Shown here in pieces: positions 8,337 to 16,862 of a stretch of DNA of 64,000 bases. The position numbers and the translations under genes are program-made. Each line of letters begins with the position of its first letter. Position 1 is the first letter of the stretch. This DNA comes from Polaromonas sp. (GTDB lineage Bacteria; Pseudomonadota; Gammaproteobacteria; Burkholderiales; Burkholderiaceae_C), in assembly GCF_012927455.1 (NCBI RefSeq), contig NZ_JABBPE010000001.1, forward strand, positions 56,001 through 120,000, given 5' to 3'. The notes beneath the pieces are model-generated. The model was not told the origin of the DNA. It saw nothing but the letters and a program-made list of their open reading frames with translations, and did not search any database.

Positions 8337-8768
8337 TCACAGCTGGTCGCCGTCCACATAGAACCAGCGGCCTGCCTTCAGCACGAAGCGGCTGCGCTCG
8401 TGCAAACGGACAGCCGGAATGCCCGGGCTTTTCTGCCGCGCGACGAATTCCACTTCGGCATGGCTGTCGTCCAGCAGGCGATGCTGCCGCAGGTCCAGCC
8501 CCAGCCACTTCACGCCGGCTTCAAACTCAATTTGGGCCGGGCGTTGGCTGGCCTGCCAGGTGGCCAGCAGGTAGCCGGCGCGCTGCAGCACAAAGGCGCT
8601 GTAGCGCGAGCGCATCAGCGATTCGGCGTCCGGCGCCGGCGCCGGCGTTCCATCAAAGTCGTCGAGGAAACGGCCGCAGCAACTGCCAAATATCAGCGCC
8701 TTTTTCGACGGGCCAAAGCGGCCGCAAGGGCAGGGCAAAGACGACTGTGCCGGCTGCAGCTGCGGCAT
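8337..8768 (-). CDS. YchJ family (UPF0225) protein
   Basis: A 143-residue protein opening with an SEC-C-like zinc site 'CPCGRFGPSKKALIFGSCCG', followed by the YchJ signature 'AESLMRSRYSAFVLQRAGYL' and an NTF2-like body. The biochemical role of YchJ is unknown. The ATG at 8768 overlaps the TGA of the rhodanese gene (ATGA), which fixes the start against longer frame extensions and indicates translational coupling with rhodanese. Confidence 0.85.
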   Translation of the reverse strand: MPQLQPAQSSLPCPCGRFGPSKKALIFGSCCGRFLDDFDGTPAPAPDAESLMRSRYSAFVLQRAGYLLATWQASQRPAQIEFEAGVKWLGLDLRQHRLLDDSHAEVEFVARQKSPGIPAVRLHERSRFVLKAGRWFYVDGDQL

Positions 8769-9193
8769 CAGCCCTTGCTTGCTTTGCTGGCCCTGCGCGC
8801 TTCCAGCGTCTCGACCGGCGCGCCCTGCTTCAGCCATTCCGCAAAACCGCCGTCGATATGGGCCACATTGGTCATGCCCATGTCCTGCAGCGTCTTGGTA
8901 GCCAGCGCGCTGCGCCAGCCGGCGCCGCAAAACAGGATGAATTCCTTGCCCGCGTCGCCAAACACCGGCTTGAAATAAGGCGAGGCCGGATCGACCCAGA
9001 ACTCCAGCATGCCGCGCGGTGCCAAAAAGGCCCCAGGCACCGTCCCTTCGCGCTCGAGTTCGCGCGGGTCGCGGATGTCGACAATCTGCACACCAGGGTC
9101 AGTCAGCCGGGCTCTGACCGACTCGACCGAATAGCTCTTGACCTCTTCCATGGCCTCATCGACGAGGGCCTGAAAACCTTTGGTAATGGGCAT
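8768..9193 (-). CDS. rhodanese-like sulfurtransferase
   Basis: A single rhodanese domain of 141 residues. The active-site loop is 'CGAGWRSA' with Cys89, and the CH2A-like motif is 'IVDIRDPRELEREGTVPGA'. It would carry a persulfide on Cys89 and move sulfane sulfur in the cytoplasm. Its last codons overlap the start of the YchJ-like gene, so the two are co-translated. A ribosome site (AAGGAG) lies just upstream of the ATG at 9193. Confidence 0.9.
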   Translation of the reverse strand: MPITKGFQALVDEAMEEVKSYSVESVRARLTDPGVQIVDIRDPRELEREGTVPGAFLAPRGMLEFWVDPASPYFKPVFGDAGKEFILFCGAGWRSALATKTLQDMGMTNVAHIDGGFAEWLKQGAPVETLEARRASKASKG

Positions 9194-9357
9194 GGGAATC
9201 TCCTTCAGGTTGAAATCACGCTACCGCGGCGCAGCAGCCTGCATTGTCGCAAGGAACGCCAGCGCAATCAGACTTTGAATCCTGTAAACCGCTCGATCCT
9301 AGGACCGCAGCCCGGCCCGGCGACAGGTTTTGCAAAAACTGGCGCCGCCGCATACTC

Positions 9358-10488
9358 TCAAGCCAGTGCCCGCTGAATAATGATTTTCTGCACGTCCGAC
9401 GTGCCTTCATAAATCTGGCAAACCCGCACATCACGGTAAATGCGCTCGACCGGAAAGTCGGTGACATAACCATAGCCGCCCAGCGTCTGGATGGCGGCGC
9501 TGCAGACTTCCTCGGCCATTTCGCTGGCAAACAGCTTGGCCATGGCGGCTTCCTTCAGGCAGGGCCGGCCGGCGTCGCGCAGGCTGGCGGCGTGCCAGAT
9601 CAGCTGGCGGGCTGCCTCCAGCTTGGTCGCGCATTCAGCCAGCCGGAAACCAACCGCCTGGTGGTTGAAGATGGCGGTGCCGAAGCTCTGGCGCTCTTTG
9701 GCGTAGCTCAGCGCCACTTCGAAGGCGCTGCGCGCCATGCCGACACTTTGCGCGGCAATGCCGATGCGCCCGCCTTCCAGGGCGGACAGTGCGATCTTGT
9801 AGCCTTCGCCCTCGGCGCCTATGAGGTTCTCGACCGGGATGCGGCAGTTGTCGAAATTGACCTGCGCGGTGTCGCTTGAATGCTGGCCCAGCTTGTCTTC
9901 CAACCGTGACGCGGAGTAACCGGGCGCATCGGTCGGCACGATGAAGGCGCTCATGCCCTTTTTGCCGGCGCCCTTGTCGGTGACGGCAATGACGATAGCG
10001 ACCTGCCCGTTCTTGCCGCTGGTGATGAACTGCTTGACGCCGTTGATCACATAGACGTCGCCGTCTTTCAGCGCGCTGGTCCGCAGCGCGGAGGCATCGC
10101 TGCCGGTATGCGGCTCAGTCAGGCAGAAGGCGCCCAGCAACTTGCCCTGCGCCAGCGGCATGAGCCACTGCCGCTTTTGCGCCGCGTTGCCGTAGCGCAT
10201 CAAGATGGCATTGACCGGGCAGTTGGTCACACCGATGGCGGTGCTGGTGCCGCCGTCGCCTGCGGCGATTTCTTCAAGCACCAGCGCCAGCGTCAGGTAA
10301 TCAAGGTTGGCGCCGCCGAATTCCTCAGGCACGCAGATACCGTAGGCGCCGAGTGCCGCCAGGCCCTGGTGCGCCTCCTTGGGAAAGTAGTGCTCTTTGT
10401 CCCAGCGCGCGGCATGGGGCCAGAGTTCAACCTGTGCAAAGGCACGCACCGCGTCGCGAACCTGTTCCTGCTCTTCATTAAGTATCAA
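9358..10488 (-). CDS. acyl-CoA dehydrogenase, short/branched-chain type
   Basis: A 376-residue FAD-dependent acyl-CoA dehydrogenase. FAD- and substrate-binding segments are 'AFCLTEPHTGSDASAL' and 'FITSGKNGQ'. The catalytic Glu is in the usual C-terminal place, 'IYEGTSDVQ'. It introduces the alpha-beta double bond into an acyl-CoA and passes electrons to ETF. The start is TTG at 10488, supported by GGAGG five bases upstream. That ribosome site lies at the end of a dispersed repeat which also covers the stop codon of the thiolase gene upstream. Probably co-transcribed with the thiolase. Confidence 0.9.
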   Translation of the reverse strand: MILNEEQEQVRDAVRAFAQVELWPHAARWDKEHYFPKEAHQGLAALGAYGICVPEEFGGANLDYLTLALVLEEIAAGDGGTSTAIGVTNCPVNAILMRYGNAAQKRQWLMPLAQGKLLGAFCLTEPHTGSDASALRTSALKDGDVYVINGVKQFITSGKNGQVAIVIAVTDKGAGKKGMSAFIVPTDAPGYSASRLEDKLGQHSSDTAQVNFDNCRIPVENLIGAEGEGYKIALSALEGGRIGIAAQSVGMARSAFEVALSYAKERQSFGTAIFNHQAVGFRLAECATKLEAARQLIWHAASLRDAGRPCLKEAAMAKLFASEMAEEVCSAAIQTLGGYGYVTDFPVERIYRDVRVCQIYEGTSDVQKIIIQRALA

Positions 10489-10492
10489 TTTT

Positions 10493-10540
10493 GCCTCCAG
10501 CCCTTTGTTTATAAGCGCAGCTAGCTATATTATTTATAGC
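10493..10540 (-). repeat. dispersed 49-bp repeat, copy 3 (gene junction)
   Basis: On the minus strand it reads GCTAT-N7-ATAGC, then TAGCTGCGCTTATAAAC and AAAGGGCTGGAGGC. It covers the TAA stop of the thiolase gene (10534-10536) and its end supplies the GGAGG before the TTG start of the acyl-CoA dehydrogenase. Confidence 0.75.
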
Positions 10541-11715
10541 ACCTCAAGCGCTAGCGCAGTACCCTCGCCGCCGCCTATGCAGAGCGTGGCAATGCCCTTC
10601 TTGAGGCCGCGCGCCTTCAGCGCATAAATCAGCGTAACGATGATGCGCGCACCGCTCGCGCCAATCGGGTGGCCCAGCGCGCAGGCGCCACCGTTGACGT
10701 TGACGATGTCGTGGTTGATGTCCAGCTCAAGCATCGCGGCCATGGGAACGACAGCAAAGGCCTCGTTGATTTCCCACAGATCGACGTCTTCCACGCTCCA
10801 GCCAATTTTCTTCAGCAGCTTTTGCACCGCGCCTACCGGGGCGGTCGAAAACCACTCCGGCGCCTGGGAAAAAGTGGCGTGGCCGACGATGCGGGCGATC
10901 GGCTTGGCACCCAGCGCTTTGGCGGTCGATTCACGCGCCAGCACCAACGCTGCGGCGCCGTCGTTGATGGACGAGCTGGAAGCCGCCGTGATGGTGCCAT
11001 CTTTCTTGAAGGCGGGTTTCAGCGTCGCAATTTTGTCGAGCTTGACCTTGCCCGGGCCTTCGTCGATGGAAATGACGGTCTCGCCGGCGCGGGTTTTGAC
11101 GCTGATTGGCGTGATTTCTGCCTTGAAGGCGCCGGACTCGGTAGCGGCCTTGGCGCGCTGCACGCTGGCCGTGGCAAATGCATCCTGCGCGGCGCGCGTG
11201 AAGCTGTACTTGGCGGCGCAGTCTTCGCCGAAAGTGCCCATGGAGCGGCCGGGCTCGTAAGCGTCTTCCAGGCCATCAAGCATCATGTGGTCAAAAATGC
11301 GGTCGTGGCCGATGCGCATGCCGGCGCGCGCCTTAGGCAGCAAGTACGGCGCGTTGGTCATGCTTTCCATGCCACCGCTGACCATCACATCGCGGCTGCC
11401 GGCCAGCAGTTGGTCATGCGCCAGCATGGTGGCTTCCATGCCGGAGCCGCACATTTTTGACAGCGTGACCGCGCCGGTGCTGGCGGGCAGGCCGCCCTTG
11501 AAACCGGCTTGCCGCGCCGGCGCCTGGCCCTGGCCCGCCATCAGGCAGTTGCCAAACAGCACTTCGTCTATTTTGTCGGGCGCGACACCCGAACGTTCAA
11601 TGGCGGCCCTGATGGCGGCACCGCCCAGGTCGTGCGCCGCCAGGCTGGAGAAGTCGCCCTGGAAGCTGCCCAGGGAGGTGCGGGCAGCGCCAAGGATAAC
11701 GATGGAATCAGTCAT
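10534..11715 (-). CDS. acetyl-CoA acetyltransferase (thiolase)
   Basis: A 393-residue thiolase with all three catalytic elements: the acyl-accepting Cys in 'SKMCGSGMEA' (about residue 89), 'GGACALGHPIGASGARI' with the His, and 'CIGGGEGTA' with the second Cys. It condenses two acetyl-CoA to acetoacetyl-CoA or cleaves 3-ketoacyl-CoA. Beside acyl-CoA dehydrogenases and isovaleryl-CoA dehydrogenase, a degradative role at the acetoacetyl-CoA step of leucine or fatty-acid catabolism is likely. A biosynthetic role (PHB) cannot be excluded from sequence. Confidence 0.92.
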   Translation of the reverse strand: MTDSIVILGAARTSLGSFQGDFSSLAAHDLGGAAIRAAIERSGVAPDKIDEVLFGNCLMAGQGQAPARQAGFKGGLPASTGAVTLSKMCGSGMEATMLAHDQLLAGSRDVMVSGGMESMTNAPYLLPKARAGMRIGHDRIFDHMMLDGLEDAYEPGRSMGTFGEDCAAKYSFTRAAQDAFATASVQRAKAATESGAFKAEITPISVKTRAGETVISIDEGPGKVKLDKIATLKPAFKKDGTITAASSSSINDGAAALVLARESTAKALGAKPIARIVGHATFSQAPEWFSTAPVGAVQKLLKKIGWSVEDVDLWEINEAFAVVPMAAMLELDINHDIVNVNGGACALGHPIGASGARIIVTLIYALKARGLKKGIATLCIGGGEGTALALEVL

Positions 11716-11749
11716 GAGGTTTTCCTTTAAGTAGAGTTGATAGTGTTCG

Positions 11750-11945
11750 GCTAAGCTGTCGCAACAGTGAGCGCCAACGGCCGCCGCGCCCGGCCGCCCC
11801 AGGCAAGGCCAGCCCCCAAGGGGCTGAAGCCTACGGCTCCAAACCTGCTTGAGCAGGTTTGGACAGGCGACAGAGGCGCAGCGTCCCGCAAGCCGCGGCC
11901 TGCAAGGCCTCGAGAGTTACACGAAGTGAACGAACGTGGGGGCAA
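11750..11945. repeat. intergenic repeat-like block with 11-bp hairpin
   Basis: A GC-rich stretch of about 200 bp between thiolase and aceK with no convincing gene. It contains a perfect 11-bp inverted repeat, CCAAACCTGCT-TG-AGCAGGTTTGG (about 11838-11861), and the pairs 'ccccaaggggc' and 'gaagcctacggctcc'. Its minus frame is open for 65 codons but of low complexity. It resembles dispersed intergenic blocks of Comamonadaceae genomes; copy number cannot be judged from one window. Confidence 0.4.
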
Positions 11946-11950
11946 CATAA

Positions 11951-13828
11951 TCAGCGGGTCATGCCGCTCAAGCCGGTCAGCAACGGCCCCGGGGGTAACT
12001 CGGTCAGTACCTCCTCATCCGGCGTGCCAGGCGCATGCAGCTTGATGAAGCGCTTTTCGCGTTCGTAGGGAAACACATCGTAGACATGGCCGGCCCGAAT
12101 GCGTGCCTGGTGGGTCTGCCAAAACGTGGCCTCCAGCAAGTCGCCGTGGTGCTTCATGAAGACTTCACGCACCGCATCGTTGCCCAGCAGGAATGGGCCG
12201 AATGTTTCAGGAAACACATCCTTGGGTCCGACCGAATACCAGACCTCGCCGCTCATCTCTTCTTCTTCATTGCGCGGCGTCGGCACCTTGCGAAATTTGC
12301 AGTCGGTGATGTATTCGATTTCGTCGTAGTCGTAGAAAACCACTTTGCCGTGGCGCGTGATGCCAAAATTTTTCCACAGCATGTCGCCCGGAAAGATGTT
12401 GGCCGCCACCAGGTCTTTGATGGCGTTGCCGTACTCGACCACCGCGCGCTCGATCTGGTCCCTGGCGGCGGGTTCGGTCACGCCGACATCGAAGGCTTCC
12501 TGCAGGTAGATATTCAGCGGAATCATGCGCCGCTCGATGTACACATGCTTGATGATGACTTCCATGTTGCCGTCGCCGTCGCGGTCGCTTATTTCTATCT
12601 GGCTGGGCGCGAATTCCCTGATTTCAGCAATCAGCTCTTCACTGAAGCGTTTCAGTGGAAAGGCGACTTCGCTGTACTCCTGCGTGTCGGCCATGCGGCC
12701 GACACGGTCATGCTGTTTGACCAGCAGATACTTGCCCTTGATCTGCTCGCGCGTGGTGTCTTTTTGCGGCGGGTAGTAGTCCTTGATGACCTTGAAGACA
12801 TAGGGAAACGAGGGCAGATCAAACACCAGCATGACCATTCCCTTGATGCCGGGCGCAATGCGGAACTGGTCGGTGGAGTGACGCAGGTGGTACAAAAAAT
12901 CGCGGTAAAAAAGTGTCTTGCCCTGCTTGGCCAGGCCCAGCGCGTTGTAGATTTCAGCGCGCGGCATCCGCGGCATCATGCTGCGTAAAAATTGCACATA
13001 AGCCGAGGGGATGCTCATTTCCACCATGAAATAAGCACGCGCAAAGCTGAACAGGATCAGCAGGTCGTCTTCGCCGAACAGCGCGGCGTCTATGACCAGT
13101 TTTCCGCCAGCGTCGTGCAGCAACGGCAACGCAAACGGCAGCTCGTTAAAGCCGTTGATCATTTTTCCAACGACGTAAGCACCCTTGTTGCGAAAAAACA
13201 GGCTTGATAGCACCTGGATCTGGAAATTGGCGCGCAGCTTCACGTCCTTGAGGCGCTCGCTCAAAGCCTCCACGACGTAACCAGCATCGCGCTCGATGTT
13301 GTCAAATTCAAGCCGCAAATCAAATGCACGCACCAGGCTGACGATGCACTCGTGCATGTTGTCGCGGGCCGGATAGTAGGCGCGGTAGGTCGGTCGCGCC
13401 GTCGGCTCGTCGTTTTCGATGTATTCGGTGCTGACGGCCGGCCGGACAAAAATGAAGTCGTTCTGAAAATAGCTGCGGTGCAGGATTTTGCAGGTGACGG
13501 AATTAAAAAAAGTCTCGGCCAGTTCAGGCTGCTGATGATTGACCAGCAACCCGATGTAGTGCAGCTTGACCTGGTGCCAGACATCCATGGGCTGCTCGCC
13601 GGCCTTGAATTCGCGCTCTAGCCGCGTCGTGGCTTCGCGCACCCGCAGGTCGTAAAACTCGATGCGCTCGCGCTGGGCGCGTTGCTGACCGTGCCAGTCA
13701 GCCGTTTCAAAGCGGTGCTTGGCACGCGCCGATTCGGTACGAAACAACTGATAGTGGCGGTTGAACCCGTCCATCATCGCCTTGGCGATTTCATAAGCGA
13801 CCGTGGAGTCAAGGCGTTGCGGAAACAT
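11951..13828 (-). CDS. aceK: isocitrate dehydrogenase kinase/phosphatase
   Basis: A 625-residue AceK. The N-terminal regulatory part begins '[17 protein letters not shown]'. The ATP-binding segment includes '[14 protein letters not shown]', and '[17 protein letters not shown]' and '[20 protein letters not shown]' are near-invariant in the family. AceK phosphorylates and dephosphorylates isocitrate dehydrogenase to steer carbon into the glyoxylate bypass during growth on acetyl-CoA-producing substrates. Its place beside thiolase and the isovaleryl-CoA dehydrogenase unit fits, since leucine breakdown ends in acetyl-CoA. The start lies 2 bp after the stop of the carbonic anhydrase gene. Confidence 0.97.
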   Translation of the reverse strand: MFPQRLDSTVAYEIAKAMMDGFNRHYQLFRTESARAKHRFETADWHGQQRAQRERIEFYDLRVREATTRLEREFKAGEQPMDVWHQVKLHYIGLLVNHQQPELAETFFNSVTCKILHRSYFQNDFIFVRPAVSTEYIENDEPTARPTYRAYYPARDNMHECIVSLVRAFDLRLEFDNIERDAGYVVEALSERLKDVKLRANFQIQVLSSLFFRNKGAYVVGKMINGFNELPFALPLLHDAGGKLVIDAALFGEDDLLILFSFARAYFMVEMSIPSAYVQFLRSMMPRMPRAEIYNALGLAKQGKTLFYRDFLYHLRHSTDQFRIAPGIKGMVMLVFDLPSFPYVFKVIKDYYPPQKDTTREQIKGKYLLVKQHDRVGRMADTQEYSEVAFPLKRFSEELIAEIREFAPSQIEISDRDGDGNMEVIIKHVYIERRMIPLNIYLQEAFDVGVTEPAARDQIERAVVEYGNAIKDLVAANIFPGDMLWKNFGITRHGKVVFYDYDEIEYITDCKFRKVPTPRNEEEEMSGEVWYSVGPKDVFPETFGPFLLGNDAVREVFMKHHGDLLEATFWQTHQARIRAGHVYDVFPYEREKRFIKLHAPGTPDEEVLTELPPGPLLTGLSGMTR

Positions 13829-13830
13829 GG

Positions 13831-14505
13831 CTAGTCCTTGCGCCCGTTGGCATTCCAGATGTCCCAGACCCGGTCAACCGCCTTGCGGTACACGGCGTCG
13901 ATCTCTTCAGTCTTCGAGACGCTCATTTGCAGGTCCTGCAGCAGCCCGTCGTGCACGCCAAACGACCAGCCGTGAACGGCGACTTTCTGGCCTCTGGCCC
14001 AGGCATCAACTATGACGGTGCTGACTGACACATTGACCACCTGCTCGATCACGTTGATGTCGCATAGGGCATTCGCACGCACGTCGTCTGGCAGGCTGTC
14101 GAGCAGCTGGCGGTGGCGGTGCCGTACGTCCTGAATATGACGAATCCAGTTGTCCGCCAGGCCGATGCGCGCGCCTTCCAGCGCGGCCTGCACGCCGGAG
14201 CAACCATAATGGCCGACGACCATAATGTCCTGCACCTTGAGGCGCTCCACCGCGAACTGGATTGCCGAAAGCGCATTGAGATCGGAATGCACCACGATGT
14301 TGGCAACGTTGCGGTGAACAAACACCTCGCCTGGCTCCAGCCCGGTGATCTGGTTGGCAGGAACGCGGCTGTCGGAGCAGCCGATCCACATGTACTTGGG
14401 CGTTTGCTGCTTGACCAGACCGGTGAAAAAGCCCGGCCGCTCGGCTTCCATGCGCGCGGCCCAGGCGCGGTTGTGGGTAAAAAGCTCTTGGATGGAAGTG
14501 GTCAT
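13831..14505 (-). CDS. can: beta-class carbonic anhydrase
   Basis: A 224-residue beta-carbonic anhydrase. The zinc ligands are Cys43 in 'CSDSR' and His99/Cys102 in 'GHYGCSG'; the Asp45-Arg47 dyad is intact. It interconverts CO2 and bicarbonate in the cytoplasm. The ATG at 14505 ('MTTSIQELF') matches the usual Can start; the frame extends upstream without family resemblance. It lies between isovaleryl-CoA dehydrogenase and aceK. Supplying bicarbonate to the methylcrotonyl-CoA carboxylase step of leucine catabolism is a plausible reason for this position, but is inference. Confidence 0.95.
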   Translation of the reverse strand: MTTSIQELFTHNRAWAARMEAERPGFFTGLVKQQTPKYMWIGCSDSRVPANQITGLEPGEVFVHRNVANIVVHSDLNALSAIQFAVERLKVQDIMVVGHYGCSGVQAALEGARIGLADNWIRHIQDVRHRHRQLLDSLPDDVRANALCDINVIEQVVNVSVSTVIVDAWARGQKVAVHGWSFGVHDGLLQDLQMSVSKTEEIDAVYRKAVDRVWDIWNANGRKD

Positions 14506-14527
14506 AGAAGATATTTTGCCGGGCGGA

Positions 14528-15709
14528 TTACATGGTTTCGGCAAACAACTCGCGGCCAATCAGCATGCGGCGGATTTCGCTGGTGCCGGCGCCAATTTCA
14601 TAGAGCTTGGCATCGCGCCAGAGTCGGCCAAGCGGGTAGTCATTGATGTAGCCGTTGCCGCCAAAGATCTGCACGCCCTCGCCGGCCATCCATGTGGCCT
14701 TTTCGGCACACCACAAAATGACAGAAGCGCAGTCTTTGCGCACCTGGCGCACATGATCGACGCCGAGCATGTCGAGATTTTTGGCCACGGTGTAGGCAAA
14801 GGAACGCCCGGCCTGCAGCACGGTGTACATGTCGGCGACTTTGCCCTGAATCAGCTGGAATTCGCCAATGCTCTGGCCAAACTGTTTGCGGTCGTGAATG
14901 TAGGGCAAGACGCTGTCCATCACCGACTGCATGATGCCGAGCGGCCCACCAGTCAGAACGGCGCGTTCGTAGTCGAGGCCGCTCATCAGCACCTTGGCGC
15001 CGCTGTTGAGGCTACCCAGGATGTTTTGTGCCGGCACTTCAACATTGTTGAACACCAGCTCGCCGGTGTGGCTGCCGCGCATGCCCAGCTTGTCAAGTTT
15101 TTGTGCAACTGAAAAACCTGGCATGTCTTTTTCAATCAGGAAGGCGGTGACGCCGCGCGCGCCCAGCTCAGGCTCGGTCTTGGCATAGACCACCAGGGTG
15201 TCGGCGTCGGGGCCGTTGGTGATCCACATCTTGCTGCCGTTGAGCAGGTAGTGGCCGCCTTTATCCTCCGCTTTCAGTTTCATGGAAATCACGTCGCTGC
15301 CAGCACCCGGCTCGCTCATGGCCAGCGCACCGACATGCTCGCCGGAAATCAGCTTGGGCAGGTATTTTTGCCGTTGCGCTTCAGTGCCGTTGCGCTTGAT
15401 CTGATTCACGCACAAATTGCTGTGCGCGCCATACGACAAACCCACGGAGGCGCTGGCACGGCTGATCTCTTCCATGGCGATCATGTGCGCCAGGTAGCCC
15501 ATGCCAGAGCCGCCGTATTCTTCGCCCACCGTGATGCCGAGCACGCCGAGCGCACCCATTTTTTTCCACAGGTCCATGGGAAACTGGTCACTGCGGTCGA
15601 TCTCGGCAGCGCGCGGCGCGATCTCGCTTTGGGCAAAGTCGCGCACGGCATCGCGCAAGGCATCGACGTCTTCGCCGAGTTGAAAATTGAGGCCTGGCAT
15701 GTTGGTCAT
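14528..15709 (-). CDS. ivd: isovaleryl-CoA dehydrogenase
   Basis: A 393-residue acyl-CoA dehydrogenase. The catalytic base is not in the usual C-terminal place ('[10 protein letters not shown]' has Gly-Ala there). It is the Glu of '[13 protein letters not shown]', the relocated position diagnostic of isovaleryl-CoA dehydrogenase. Other hallmarks are '[15 protein letters not shown]' and '[20 protein letters not shown]'. It oxidises isovaleryl-CoA to 3-methylcrotonyl-CoA in leucine catabolism, passing electrons to ETF. The upstream thioesterase gene has a LiuR-type operator, so the unit thioesterase-ivd-can-aceK may be controlled by the MerR regulator encoded next to it. Confidence 0.95.
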   Translation of the reverse strand: MTNMPGLNFQLGEDVDALRDAVRDFAQSEIAPRAAEIDRSDQFPMDLWKKMGALGVLGITVGEEYGGSGMGYLAHMIAMEEISRASASVGLSYGAHSNLCVNQIKRNGTEAQRQKYLPKLISGEHVGALAMSEPGAGSDVISMKLKAEDKGGHYLLNGSKMWITNGPDADTLVVYAKTEPELGARGVTAFLIEKDMPGFSVAQKLDKLGMRGSHTGELVFNNVEVPAQNILGSLNSGAKVLMSGLDYERAVLTGGPLGIMQSVMDSVLPYIHDRKQFGQSIGEFQLIQGKVADMYTVLQAGRSFAYTVAKNLDMLGVDHVRQVRKDCASVILWCAEKATWMAGEGVQIFGGNGYINDYPLGRLWRDAKLYEIGAGTSEIRRMLIGRELFAETM

Positions 15710-15748
15710 GATGGAGTCTTTCGCTGAAGGCTTGAGAGAGTGCGGTAA

Positions 15749-16192
15749 TTAATAGGTCTTGGGAACGGGGACAATGGTTTGCTGCATCAGCGCGCAGGCG
15801 CTTTGCTTGCCGAGGGCATCAAGATGCATCACGTCGGCCGTGGTCACGATGATGCGTTTGCCAGCCTTTACGACGCGACCAATGGCTCGCAGCTCACCGC
15901 CCTTGAAACCGGCCAGGAAATTGATCTTGTACTCGACTGTGGTCACCTCTGAGTCGCTGGGAACCAGCGTCAGCGCGGCGTAGCCGCCGGCAATGTCGGC
16001 CAAGGCCCCCATGGCGCCGCCATGAAAGCCGCCTTGCTGCTGGTTGACGAGTTCTGAATACGGCAACGCCACTTCGCACAGCCCGGGTTCGACGCGGATC
16101 AAGCGGGCACCCAAGTGCTGCATCAGGCCCTGGCGCAAAAAACTCGCTTCGATGCGCAGGTACAACTCTGTTGGCGCGGCAGGTGCGTCCAT
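15749..16192 (-). CDS. PaaI-type hotdog thioesterase
   Basis: A 147-residue hotdog-fold protein. The 'NQQGGFHGGAMGALADIAGG' segment is the PaaI/YdiI-type catalytic helix region with the HGG turn, followed by 'TTVEYKINFLAGFKGG'. Such enzymes hydrolyse acyl-CoA esters and act as release valves for CoA. It is the first gene of the isovaleryl-CoA dehydrogenase unit, and a 28-bp perfect palindrome lies about 50 bp upstream of its ATG. Confidence 0.85.
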   Translation of the reverse strand: MDAPAAPTELYLRIEASFLRQGLMQHLGARLIRVEPGLCEVALPYSELVNQQQGGFHGGAMGALADIAGGYAALTLVPSDSEVTTVEYKINFLAGFKGGELRAIGRVVKAGKRIIVTTADVMHLDALGKQSACALMQQTIVPVPKTY

Positions 16193-16240
16193 GTCAATGC
16201 CTTTTGAAATGTGTTCGAACGGGGTTTTGCAAGCGGCGCT

Positions 16241-16268
16241 TAATTGACGTTTACGTAAACGTCAATTA
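16241..16268. promoter_or_regulatory. palindromic operator, probable LiuR site 1
   Basis: A perfect 28-bp palindrome with half-site TAATTGACGTTTAC and centre ACGT. It lies between the stop of the MerR gene and the thioesterase start. Its 22-bp core is identical to the site upstream of the MerR gene. ACGT-centred palindromes of this kind are known for LiuR of proteobacteria; binding here is inferred. Confidence 0.8.
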
Positions 16269-16272
16269 TCAA

Positions 16273-16668
16273 CTATGTGACTTTTTCGGCCTTGCCGAGC
16301 AGCGCCTTGGCCTCTTTTTCGTGGGTGCGAATCTCATCCAGATTGGCCTGCAGGTCCACCAGCTGCGCCTCCAGCTTTTTGCGGTGCTCGGTCAGCACGG
16401 CCAGGAACTTTTTGAGCTGCGGAGCGGTGTCACGCGGGCTGTCGTAGGAGTCGATGATCTCCTTGGCCTCTACCAGAGACAGCCCCAGTCGCTTGGCGCG
16501 CAGCGTGAGCTTGAGCCGCGTCCGGTCGCGCGCCGTATACAGCCGGCTGCGCCCGCCCGGTCCCGCGCGCTGCGGCTGCAGCAGGCCCATGTCTTCGTAA
16601 AAACGCATGGCGCGCGTGGTCAGGTCAAACTCTTTGGCAAGATCGCTGATGGTGTAGTGGGTGACCAT
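16273..16668 (-). CDS. liuR: MerR-family regulator, LiuR type
   Basis: A 131-residue MerR regulator. The N-terminal winged helix reads 'YTISDLAKEFDLTTRAMRFY' and 'GRSRLYTARDRTRLKLTLRA', followed by a C-terminal dimerisation coiled coil rich in Leu, Glu and Lys (about residues 80-130). It lacks cysteine metal sites, so it is not a metal sensor. Its position upstream of isovaleryl-CoA dehydrogenase and the two identical palindromes flanking it match LiuR, the regulator of leucine/isovalerate catabolism in proteobacteria. It is presumably autoregulated through the site at 16735-16756. Confidence 0.85.
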   Translation of the reverse strand: MVTHYTISDLAKEFDLTTRAMRFYEDMGLLQPQRAGPGGRSRLYTARDRTRLKLTLRAKRLGLSLVEAKEIIDSYDSPRDTAPQLKKFLAVLTEHRKKLEAQLVDLQANLDEIRTHEKEAKALLGKAEKVT

Positions 16669-16734
16669 AATGAAGAGGACAGTTCGGGCAAAGGTGGCAA
16701 ACTAAACAGAAGCCGAGCGCACTGAAAAACGCCT

Positions 16735-16756
16735 TTGACGTTTACGTAAACGTCAA
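16735..16756. promoter_or_regulatory. palindromic operator, probable LiuR site 2
   Basis: A perfect 22-bp palindrome with half-site TTGACGTTTAC, identical to the core of the site at 16241-16268. It lies 67 bp upstream of the MerR gene start, in its likely promoter, consistent with autoregulation. Confidence 0.8.
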
Positions 16757-16862
16757 CTATACCGGCAATTTACCATGAGACGCTTGGGGCGCCGTGTCGA
16801 CTGCCCGCTTACAGCCAGCCGACGCCAGTGGGACACGGCAGCATCCCTTGGTCAGTACGCGC

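Noticed and set aside
9216..9357. short minus frame starting MRRRQFLQN between rhodanese and acyl-CoA dehydrogenase
   Set aside because: About 45 codons, Cys/Ala-rich tail, no family; treated as non-coding.
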